Part shown: positions 1 through 6,031 of the stretch, in pieces | Layout of the letters: each line of letters opens with the position of its first letter | Numbering within the stretch: position 1 is the stretch's first letter | Source of the DNA: Candidatus Equimonas enterica | GTDB taxonomy: Bacteria; Bacteroidota; Bacteroidia; Bacteroidales; Bacteroidaceae | NCBI GenBank assembly: GCA_018066225.1 | Contig: JAGHRU010000225.1 | Span: forward strand, 1-10,401 | DNA: 10,401 nt | Direction: 5' to 3' | Program-made: the position numbers and the translations under genes | The notes under the pieces: model-generated | Seen by the model: the letters and a program-made list of their open reading frames with translations, nothing else | What the model was told of the DNA's origin: nothing | Databases searched by the model: none

Positions 1-406
1 TGCTTGATGTGCACGACCTTGCCGTTGGCGACCGCATAGCGTGGGATGGCAAGGTGTGCGAATAGATAGCCTGCGTACGGAGCGTGGTGCTATCCTTATC
101 AATGGCGGCATCGACTATGGTGGCATCGATTTAGTCCCCGAGGGTGGCGGTGTATATCGTTCGCAGGGCTTCGATGATTACATGACCTACACTGCGCACG
201 GCAGGACACGCCTCTTTGTCGCTGATAGTCTGCCGTTTGCCGATCGTGGCAATGTGGAGCAGACGATGGAGGGCGTGGTCGTGCCAGCTGGCCAAGTGGC
301 TGCCTATTTAAGGCGTTTGCCCTATCCCAATTTCACACAGTACAATGCCCGCATCCGCATCGAGCGTGGTACCGTCGTTGAGTTCTGGCGCGAATATACG
401 CCGTAA
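1..406 (+). CDS. Small unrecognised protein, 5' end at window edge, apparent frameshift near base 62
   Basis: I do not recognise this family. The continuous frame that ends at the stop 404-406 can start no earlier than GTG at 41 without running into protein-unlike sequence. The first 62 bases read better in the next frame, giving LDVHDLAVGDRIAWDGKVCE before a TAG at 63-65. Joined across base 62 (GAA then ATA GAT AGC) the product runs smoothly into IDSLRTERGAILING, so the gene seems to lack one base, perhaps an A in the short A run at 61-62. The codon in this frame just before base 3 ends in TG, so the true start could lie at the window edge, giving about 135 residues. The product is soluble-looking, with no signal peptide or membrane segment, and ends in a charged stretch RIERGTVVEFWREYTP. 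It lies 21 bases before the next gene and is probably co-transcribed with it. A sequencing error, a pseudogene or a genuine GTG start at 41 all remain possible. Confidence 0.55.
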
Positions 407-427
407 GCCATAAATACTCTTTTACTT

Positions 428-1204
428 ATGCTATCATCTATTATTCGTATTGTGCGTGAGGCTGCCACCCTGATGGCTACCGATAGTTTTGACATCACGC
501 AGAAAGAAGGCTATGCCAATATCGTCACGTCTTCCGACCTGGCTGTGCAGCAGTTTCTCTGCCTGCATCTCTCCACGCTCTTGCCGGGCAGTGGTTTCCT
601 CTGTGAGGAGGAAGATATGCAGGACACGGCGCATGAATACACCTGGGTCATAGATCCCATAGACGGCACGGCCAATTACAGCCGTGGCATACGCGAGTGC
701 GCCATCAGTGTGGCGCTGTGTCGCTATGGCGAGGTCATTGCAGCGGTGGTCTATCTGCCGCGTGCCGACGAACTTTTCTCGGCAGAGCGTGGTAAGGGTG
801 CTTTTCTCAATGGTCAGCCTATCGGCGTGTCGAAGCGTCCTTTTGCCGATGCTGTGATGTGTACCGCGCTTGCGGTCTATCATAAGGAGCAGGCGCAGTT
901 GTGTGCCGACATTATCGTTGAAACTTTTCGTCGCTGCAACGACATTCGCCGCTTCGGCGCAGCAGCACCCGAACTTTGCTTTTTGGCGATGGGGCGTTGC
1001 GAACTTTATTTTGAATATCTGCTTTCGCCGTGGGATTTTGCGGCCGCTTCACTCGTGCTCACGGAGGCAGGTGGGGTGCTCTGCGACCTGCACGGCAAGC
1101 CCCTTTCTCCGCTTAAACCTTCTGGCGTGTTAGCAGCGAATAATAGCAAGAACCTCAGTGTGTTAGCAGAAATTGCTGAAAGTAAAATGTCGCTCTGCCC
1201 GTAG
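428..1204 (+). CDS. Inositol monophosphatase family protein
   Basis: This 258-residue protein belongs to the Mg2+-dependent inositol monophosphatase superfamily (IMPase/SuhB/CysQ fold), which hydrolyses sugar or nucleotide phosphomonoesters in the cytoplasm. The metal-binding signatures are all visible: an acidic CEEED motif (residues 59-63, with E60/E61 as the likely ligand), WVIDPIDGTANY (73-84, with D76 and D79 as ligands), and SPWDFAAASLVLTEAGG near the C-terminus (D203). The length is normal for the family. The RRFGAAAPELCFLAMG stretch (174-189) is of the IMPase/SuhB type. The substrate (inositol phosphate, another sugar phosphate, or PAP as in CysQ) cannot be decided from sequence. The start is ATG at 428, 21 bases after the previous stop. 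Oddly, the last codons (MSLCP) and the stop lie at the edge of a 22-base repeat array, so the C-terminal tail may be repeat-derived. Confidence 0.9.
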   Translation: MLSSIIRIVREAATLMATDSFDITQKEGYANIVTSSDLAVQQFLCLHLSTLLPGSGFLCEEEDMQDTAHEYTWVIDPIDGTANYSRGIRECAISVALCRYGEVIAAVVYLPRADELFSAERGKGAFLNGQPIGVSKRPFADAVMCTALAVYHKEQAQLCADIIVETFRRCNDIRRFGAAAPELCFLAMGRCELYFEYLLSPWDFAAASLVLTEAGGVLCDLHGKPLSPLKPSGVLAANNSKNLSVLAEIAESKMSLCP

Positions 1205-1232
1205 CCTTGTTTTCCTCTGCCCGTGCGTTTTC

Positions 1233-1320
1233 ATTTTACTGCCCGTTAAAATTCATTTTAGTGCCCATTAAAATATATTTTACTGCCCATTGTAATACAT
1301 TTTACTGGGCACTAAAATGT
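1233..1320. repeat. Four-unit palindromic repeat array, exact 22-base period
   Basis: Four 20-base imperfect palindromes start at 1233, 1255, 1277 and 1299, each separated by 2 bases. The common form is ATTTTA, N, TGSSCR, N, TAAAAT, for example ATTTTACTGGGCACTAAAAT at 1299-1318. Units 1-3 carry TGCCC in the centre and unit 4 carries TGGGC, as if inverted. Degenerate units extend the register: TGCCCGT also occurs at 1196, 1218 and 1328, all exact multiples of 22 from the core units, although their AT arms are lost. The array lies between convergent genes, directly after the phosphatase stop. Each unit could form a weak hairpin, and two turns of DNA per unit would place protein sites on one face. 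The function is unknown. A second array of the same family lies at 9847-9932. Confidence 0.9.
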
Positions 1321-1362
1321 GTGTGCTTGCCCGTTGCGTGCGAAGCGCGTCGGCAAATTAGC

Positions 1363-1392
1363 AAAAATCCCCGGCCATTGCTGGTCGGGGAT
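1363..1392 (-). terminator. Rho-independent terminator of the HMA gene
   Basis: The arms ATCCCCGGCC (1367-1376) and GGTCGGGGAT (1383-1392) form a 10-bp GC-rich stem with one G-T pair and a 6-base loop. On the minus strand it is followed by five T residues (complement of A1363-1367) and then a further T-rich stretch. It lies 24 bases beyond the stop codon of the minus-strand gene ending at 1417, the expected place. Read on the plus strand, the right side has only a GTTTT, so it would be a poorer terminator for the phosphatase. Confidence 0.85.
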
Positions 1393-1416
1393 GAGCCGTT
1401 TTCGTGGTGTTGGGCT

Positions 1417-1776
1417 TTACTTCTTCTCGCACGACTTCTGGCAGTTGGGTTTGTCGCACTGCTGCTTCTGGCAGACGTTTTTGCAGTCCTGCTTACAACA
1501 TTCTGTGCTGACTTTATAGCCAAACTTCTCAAAGCCTTGCACCAATTTCTCCACCGATGTCTTGTCGGCGTCGTAGGTGACAACCACGGTGTGGGTCTCG
1601 ACATCTGTTTTGAGGTCTTTTACGCCTTTCTCAAAGGGGATGTTCTTCATGATCTTGGCCTCGCAGTTGGCACAGACCATTTGGGGGACGTAAAACTTGA
1701 TGGTCTTGATGTCTTTGGCGCTCAGGCAGATGGCACTCAGGCAAAGCGCAAACAAAAGGGTGGAAATGCGTTTCAT
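1417..1776 (-). CDS. Exported heavy-metal-associated (HMA) domain protein with Cys-rich tail
   Basis: This 119-residue protein has a signal peptide (KR followed by a hydrophobic stretch, residues 4-20, with likely cleavage after LSA at 20). A single ferredoxin-like HMA domain follows (about 24-91) with the metal-binding motif MVCANC (C35 and C38), as found in CopZ, MerP and Atx1-type copper or mercury binders. The tail (92-119) carries seven cysteines (93, 94, 98, 102, 107, 112, 116) spaced every 4-5 residues among Lys, Gln and Asp, which looks like an extra thiol metal-binding segment. There is no lipobox, so a soluble periplasmic protein is the best guess. The likely role is trapping or passing on a soft metal ion such as Cu(I) outside the cytoplasm; the metal itself is inference. 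It is a monocistronic unit with its own promoter (1808-1838) and terminator (1363-1392). No metal transporter gene is next to it. Confidence 0.9.
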   Translation of the reverse strand: MKRISTLLFALCLSAICLSAKDIKTIKFYVPQMVCANCEAKIMKNIPFEKGVKDLKTDVETHTVVVTYDADKTSVEKLVQGFEKFGYKVSTECCKQDCKNVCQKQQCDKPNCQKSCEKK

Positions 1777-1807
1777 AATGTGTGTGATTTTAGCGATTGT
1801 TTGCCTG

Positions 1808-1838
1808 CAAAAGTAAGGAATAATTTTGAATTAGCCAA
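1808..1838 (-). promoter_or_regulatory. Bacteroidetes-type promoter for the HMA gene
   Basis: On the minus strand, TTG (complement of 1836-1838) is followed after exactly 20 bases by TACTTTTG (complement of 1808-1815), a full match to the Bacteroidetes primary sigma pattern TTG-N19-21-TAnnTTTG. It lies about 31 bases upstream of the HMA start at 1776, leaving a short leader. Confidence 0.8.
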
Positions 1839-1910
1839 GTCTCGTGTGCTGATATTGCCGCGCGGAGGCCGAAAAGTCGCGAAATAGTGTGATGTCGGGG
1901 CGCAGAATGT

Positions 1911-1941
1911 TTGGCCATGTAGGAGAATTTTATTAACTTTG
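1911..1941 (+). promoter_or_regulatory. Bacteroidetes-type promoter for mutS2
   Basis: TTG at 1911-1913, a 20-base spacer and TAACTTTG at 1934-1941 match the Bacteroidetes -33/-7 pattern exactly. Transcription should start near 1947, giving a leader of about 50 bases before the mutS2 ATG at 1996. Its position rules out the TTG at 1939 as a translation start. It is divergent from the HMA promoter, with 72 bases between the two -33 elements. Confidence 0.8.
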
Positions 1942-1950
1942 CAGCGCATT

Positions 1951-1972
1951 TATGTGCGTACATACGCGCATA
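1951..1972. promoter_or_regulatory. 22-base palindrome at the mutS2 transcription start
   Basis: Bases 1951-1960 and 1963-1972 are inverted copies around a central CA, with nine Watson-Crick pairs and one T-G pair (1955/1968). The core is GCGTACATACGC. It begins about 10 bases after the -7 element, so it could be an operator that blocks transcription, or a hairpin in the 5' leader RNA. Neither role can be shown from sequence alone. Confidence 0.5.
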
Positions 1973-1995
1973 TATCTACACATGATAGTATAGGT

Positions 1996-4536
1996 ATGAT
2001 ATATCCAGATAGTTACCAAAAGAAAATAGGTTTCGCCGACCTTTGTACGCTTATCAAGGGGCGATGCCTCTCCTCGCTGGGGACGGAGTGGGTAGATGAG
2101 CATGTGGCTTTCTCCACTTCTGCTGATGAGGTGCGCGAAAATCTGCAAGTTGCCGATGAGTTTGCGCATCTCTTGATGGACGAAGAGGAGATAGGCGAGG
2201 GCTTCTACGACATCCGTACAGCCTTGATGCGCATACGTCCTGAACGTACCCACATGGATGAGGCGGAATTGTTTGATTTGGCGCGTACGCTCTTCACGGT
2301 GGAGACGCTGCTTCGTGCCATGCGCTCGGGCTGTGATGACGAGGATGGAGTGGGGGATAGTGCCCTGCGCTATCCTGCTTTGGCGCGTATGAGTGAAGAG
2401 GTGGAAGCCTTGCCGTTGATTACCGACCAGATAGCCAAGGTGCTCAACAAGTATGGTAAGGTCAAGGATACGGCCTCGCCGGCATTGCTCTCCATCCGTC
2501 ATCAGCTGGAGGTGACGTCGCGCGGCATCAGTCATGCGCTGCGTGGCATCATCAATGAGGCACGCACCGAGGGGTATATCGACCGTGATGTGACGCCCAC
2601 CTTGCGTGACGGACGCCTTGTCATTCCCGTTGCACCAGCCCTCAAACGCAAGATACGCGGCATCATTCACGACGAGAGTGCTTCTGGCAAGACCGTCTTC
2701 ATAGAGCCTGCGCCCGTGGTGGAGGCCAACAACAAGATACGCGAACTTCGTGCCGCCGAGCAGCGTGAGATACTGCGTATCCTTTCCATTCTTTCGGCCG
2801 AGATACGTCCGCATATCCCCGAGATACTGCGCTCGCAACTCTTCTTGGCTCGCGTGGATTATCTGCGGGCTTTGACGGCGACTTTGGACGAACTGGAAGC
2901 CGTAGTGCCTGAGGTTGTCCAGTCGCCGCGCATCGCATGGACGGCAGCGCGCCATCCCTTGCTCCAGCGCAACCTTGCGGCACAGGGGAGGGAGATTGTG
3001 CCTTTGGATATCAATATAAAGGGAGACAATCGCATGGTGCTCATCTCTGGGCCTAACGCAGGAGGTAAATCTATCTGCCTCAAGACTGTCGGCCTTTTGC
3101 AGTATATGCTCCAATGCGGTATGCCCATTCCTGTGGCCGAAGGGTCGAAGGCGGGTATCTTTGACAGCATCTTCATCGACATCGGCGACGAGCAAAGTAT
3201 CGAAGACGACCTTTCCACCTATTCTTCGCATCTCTATAATATGAATGTCATGATGCGTCATGCTACGGCCAATAGTCTCGTGCTTATAGATGAAATGGGG
3301 GGAGGTACAGAGCCGCAAATCGGTGGCGCAATGGCCGAGGCCATACTTGCCCGACTGCTCGACAATCAGGCGTGGGGCATCGTTACGACGCACTACCAGA
3401 ATTTGAAGCAATTTGCGGCTACTCACCCCGCCATCGTCAATGCCGCTATGCTCTATGACCGCGCCAAGATGCAGCCTTTGTATATGCTGCGTATCGGCAA
3501 CCAGGGGTCTTCGTTTGCCTTGGAGATAGCCCAAAGCATTGGTTTGCCCCAAGAGGTCATCGCACATGCCCAGCGCATTGTCGGCAAGGACTATGTCATG
3601 AGCGACAAGTATCTGCAAGATATTCAGCGAGATAAGAGCCTGTGGGAACGTAAGCGCAAAGGCGTGGAAGAGCGTGAGAAGAACCTCCAAACAGCCATTG
3701 ACCGCTATGAGAACGAACTCGTCAGTCTATCTGCACAAAAGCGGGAAGTGCTGAGCAAGGCCAAGGAAGATGCGCAGCAGTTGCTGCAAGAGACCAACGC
3801 CAAGATAGAGAATACCATTCGCCAAATCAAGGAAGCGGGAGCAGAGCGTCAGCGCACTCGCGAGGTGCGACAGCAACTCGACGACTTCCGCCAAGACTTA
3901 CAGAGTGATGCTTCACGTGCAGAAGAAGACGCTATTAGCCGCAAGATAGCCAAGATACAGCGCAGAGAGCAACGCAAACGTGATAAACGCAATAATGTGC
4001 AGACGGCAGATAGCACAGCGCAGCCGGCCGTTAAGTCCAACGCCGTAGAGGCTTTGAGCAATTCCCATACTTATGCTGTGGACGACTATGTCCGCATGAA
4101 AGGCAGTGAGACTATCGGACAGATACAGCAAATACGCGAGTCGGAAGCCAAGGTGCTCTTCGGAGTCATTTCCACGACAATTGCGCTTGATCGTCTTTGC
4201 CACGCTGAAAAGCCAAAACCAGATGTAACGAAGCAGACATCAACCTTTATTACGCGTGAAACTCGTGACGCTATGCGTGAGACGAAACTTAACTTTCGTC
4301 CTGAAATTGACATCCGTGGTATGCGTGCCGAGGAAGCCTTGACGGCGATAGCATATTTCATCGACGATGCCATCCAGTGCGAACAAAGTCGTGTCCGCAT
4401 CCTGCATGGCACGGGTACAGGCGTGCTGCGCCAAATCGTACGAGCTTACCTCGAAACTGTGCCTCTTGTGGGGCGTTACCACGATGAGCACGTGCAGTTT
4501 GGCGGTGCTGGCATCACCGTCGTAGAGTTCTCCTAA
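1996..4536 (+). CDS. mutS2: MutS2 family ATPase/endonuclease with C-terminal Smr domain
   Basis: This 846-residue cytoplasmic protein has the full MutS2 layout: a core/clamp region (about 1-330), a MutS-type ABC ATPase, a long charged coiled coil (about 530-690) and a C-terminal Smr domain (about 768-846). Visible motifs are Walker A GPNAGGKS (352-359), the ABC signature DDLSTYSSH, Walker B LVLIDE (D432, E433) followed by MGGGTEP, the H-loop VTTHY (H466), and in Smr the DIRG (772-775) and HGTGTG (804-809) motifs. Family members bind branched DNA and limit recombination, and in Bacillus a MutS2 acts on collided ribosomes; which role holds here is not known. The ATG at 1996 was chosen because MIYPDSYQKKIGF is the usual Bacteroidales MutS2 N-terminus and because the upstream TTG at 1939 lies in the promoter. 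The domains appear intact. The gene is transcribed from the promoter at 1911-1941. The next gene starts 59 bases later with no visible terminator between, so read-through is possible. Confidence 0.96.
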   Translation: MIYPDSYQKKIGFADLCTLIKGRCLSSLGTEWVDEHVAFSTSADEVRENLQVADEFAHLLMDEEEIGEGFYDIRTALMRIRPERTHMDEAELFDLARTLFTVETLLRAMRSGCDDEDGVGDSALRYPALARMSEEVEALPLITDQIAKVLNKYGKVKDTASPALLSIRHQLEVTSRGISHALRGIINEARTEGYIDRDVTPTLRDGRLVIPVAPALKRKIRGIIHDESASGKTVFIEPAPVVEANNKIRELRAAEQREILRILSILSAEIRPHIPEILRSQLFLARVDYLRALTATLDELEAVVPEVVQSPRIAWTAARHPLLQRNLAAQGREIVPLDINIKGDNRMVLISGPNAGGKSICLKTVGLLQYMLQCGMPIPVAEGSKAGIFDSIFIDIGDEQSIEDDLSTYSSHLYNMNVMMRHATANSLVLIDEMGGGTEPQIGGAMAEAILARLLDNQAWGIVTTHYQNLKQFAATHPAIVNAAMLYDRAKMQPLYMLRIGNQGSSFALEIAQSIGLPQEVIAHAQRIVGKDYVMSDKYLQDIQRDKSLWERKRKGVEEREKNLQTAIDRYENELVSLSAQKREVLSKAKEDAQQLLQETNAKIENTIRQIKEAGAERQRTREVRQQLDDFRQDLQSDASRAEEDAISRKIAKIQRREQRKRDKRNNVQTADSTAQPAVKSNAVEALSNSHTYAVDDYVRMKGSETIGQIQQIRESEAKVLFGVISTTIALDRLCHAEKPKPDVTKQTSTFITRETRDAMRETKLNFRPEIDIRGMRAEEALTAIAYFIDDAIQCEQSRVRILHGTGTGVLRQIVRAYLETVPLVGRYHDEHVQFGGAGITVVEFS

Positions 4537-4595
4537 ATTCGTATTTTCTGTCCCTGCGGCGAATGACCATTATGTTTAATAGTGTTTCAAATAAT

Positions 4596-5048
4596 ATGAG
4601 CGACGAAATAAAAACAACAGCTGAAAAAGAAACGCATAATCCCCTGCCTGCTGGCTGCGAGGTGCTGCGACTGAAAGAATGTAGTGACGAACGCGGCGCG
4701 CTGACCATTGCAGAGCAGACGGACTTACCGATGAATATAGAAAGAGCGTTTTGGATATACAGTGTGGCTGCTGGCAAAACCCGTGGTGGACATGCGCACA
4801 GGACATGCAGCGAGTTGCTCGTTGCTGTGGTAGGTACATTCAAGGTGGAAGTGACCGATGGCGTAAATTGCCAGACCGTGGTGTTGGACACGCCTAATAA
4901 GGCCTTGTATATTCCACCATACGCTTGGTGCAGATTGTTTGAGTTTAGTCTCGGAAGCGTATGTTTGTGTTTGGCTTCCGAGAAATACGATGCTACGGGA
5001 TACATCAACGACTTTGACGAATACAAGAAAGAAGTCCATGCAAGTTAA
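4596..5048 (+). CDS. FdtA/QdtA-like (WxcM-like) cupin, probable dTDP-sugar 3,4-ketoisomerase
   Basis: This 150-residue single-domain cupin resembles the FdtA/QdtA family, which moves the keto group of dTDP-4-keto-6-deoxyglucose from C4 to C3 during the making of amino-deoxy sugars for surface glycans. Family landmarks are the ERGALTI stretch (32-38), RGGHAHR (63-69, with H66 and H68 matching the catalytic His pair), LLVAVVGTFKVEVTDG in the barrel, ALYIPPYAW, and the C-terminal LASEKYDATGYINDFDEY. After the PP-x-x-W motif there is Cys-Arg where FdtA has His. Two further in-frame ATGs (4563, 4572) would add up to 11 residues; 4596 fits the family length (about 135-150) best. Its 3' end overlaps the next gene by 11 bases, suggesting translational coupling. 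No dTDP-glucose synthesis genes (rmlA/rmlB) or aminotransferase are in the window, so the exact sugar is unknown. Confidence 0.82.
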   Translation: MSDEIKTTAEKETHNPLPAGCEVLRLKECSDERGALTIAEQTDLPMNIERAFWIYSVAAGKTRGGHAHRTCSELLVAVVGTFKVEVTDGVNCQTVVLDTPNKALYIPPYAWCRLFEFSLGSVCLCLASEKYDATGYINDFDEYKKEVHAS

Positions 5049-6009
5049 ACCCTACACGGCTGCTTATCGTGAAATGTGGAATACGTTTGTCCACACATCG
5101 CGCAACGCCACGTTTCTCCACGATCGCCATTACATGGAATACCATGCAGAGCGTTTCAAGGAAGTTTCTGCGATGGTGATGGACGGCGATAAGGGCAATT
5201 TGTTCGCGCTGTTTCCCGCTACCTACCACGCCGCGACCAAGATGGTGTGTAGCCATGCGGGGCTAACCTATGGCGACTTCTTGCTGTCGCGACAAGCCCA
5301 TGCCCCACAAGTTCTTGCGGCTATGGACGCTATCCTCGACTACTATCGGCAAATGGGCGCACAGGTGTTGCGTCTGAAAACCATCCCCAGCATCTACCAC
5401 CGCTTTCCCGCAGATGAAGTACAGTATTTCCTGTTCCGCGAAAAGGCAAAAATGGTGGCGTGTGGCCTTTCTACGGCTGTGGATTTAGCCTCTCCCCTCC
5501 CCTATTCCCAGTTGCGCCAACGCGGTGTAAAGAAAGCTGAGAAGGCCAAATACGGCGTAAAAGAAGCGGTGCTTGACGATGCTACTGCGTGGATCAAATA
5601 CTGGGAAGTGCTCACGCAGACGTTACACGACAGGCATCAAGTGCAGCCTGTCCACACGCTTGACGAAATACGCCTCTTGGCGCAGCGTTTTCCGCTTAAT
5701 ATACGGCTCTATACGGTCTGCGACGTAGAAGGAAATGTCGTGGCTGGAACGGTGCTTTATCTTACCGACACCGTGGCGCATACGCAGTATATCGCGGCCA
5801 GCGAAGTGGGCAGACAGCATGGCGCACTTGACCTGCTGATGACAACGCTTCTGCGCAAAGTTCCTGTGGAATATCCCGCGTTGCGTTACTTTGATTTCGG
5901 GGTCTCTACCGAGAATGATGGCAACTATCTCAACGAAGGCTTGCTGATGCAAAAAGAGGGCTTTGGTGGGAGAAGTGTGACCTATCCTACTTACGAAATA
6001 CATCTTTAA
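5038..6009 (+). CDS. FemAB/GNAT-like acyltransferase
   Basis: This 323-residue cytoplasmic protein resembles the GNAT-fold FemAB-like proteins often found in Bacteroidetes polysaccharide loci. The N-terminal half has the FLHDRHYMEYHAERF stretch (about 26-40) and SHAGLTYGDF (72-81). The C-terminal half has the second GNAT lobe with AGTVLYLTDTVAHTQYIAAS, and ends in the typical RYFDFGVSTENDGNYLNEGL (283-302) and QKEGFGGR. Such proteins are thought to transfer an acyl or aminoacyl group to an amino sugar or peptide; the actual donor and acceptor are not known. The start is ATG at 5038, within the end of the cupin gene (11-base overlap). The track-length alternative starting at 4939 would run deep into the cupin gene and was rejected. 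The pairing with a FdtA-like isomerase suggests acylation of a 3-amino-deoxy sugar, which is inference. Confidence 0.82.
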   Translation: MQVKPYTAAYREMWNTFVHTSRNATFLHDRHYMEYHAERFKEVSAMVMDGDKGNLFALFPATYHAATKMVCSHAGLTYGDFLLSRQAHAPQVLAAMDAILDYYRQMGAQVLRLKTIPSIYHRFPADEVQYFLFREKAKMVACGLSTAVDLASPLPYSQLRQRGVKKAEKAKYGVKEAVLDDATAWIKYWEVLTQTLHDRHQVQPVHTLDEIRLLAQRFPLNIRLYTVCDVEGNVVAGTVLYLTDTVAHTQYIAASEVGRQHGALDLLMTTLLRKVPVEYPALRYFDFGVSTENDGNYLNEGLLMQKEGFGGRSVTYPTYEIHL

Positions 6010-6031
6010 CTCTTCCTATAAATAGCGTGCT

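Noticed and set aside
56..66. Programmed -1 ribosomal frameshift in the first gene
   Set aside because: No X XXY YYZ slippery heptamer is present at the junction; a lost base is simpler.
434..883. Minus-strand open frame opposite the phosphatase gene
   Set aside because: The plus strand carries all the phosphatase metal-binding motifs; the antisense product has no features.
1233..1320. CRISPR array
   Set aside because: Units are 20 bases with 2-base gaps, so there are no spacers, and no cas gene is nearby.
1207..1887. 226-codon plus-strand open frame through the repeat array
   Set aside because: It translates the repeats and the antisense of the HMA gene, whose signal peptide, CxxC motif, promoter and terminator are all on the minus strand.
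1939..1995. TTG at 1939 as the mutS2 start
   Set aside because: It lies within the -7 promoter element, upstream of the expected transcription start, and adds 19 residues not seen at the usual MutS2 N-terminus.
1933..3690. 585-codon open frame on the minus strand opposite mutS2
   Set aside because: It is fully antisense to a MutS2 with intact motifs, its translation is rich in His, Arg and Gln with no domain, and it arises from codon bias.
4563..4595. ATG at 4563 as the cupin start
   Set aside because: It is possible, but the added residues (MTIMFNSVSNN) do not resemble the family, and the ATG at 4596 gives the usual length.
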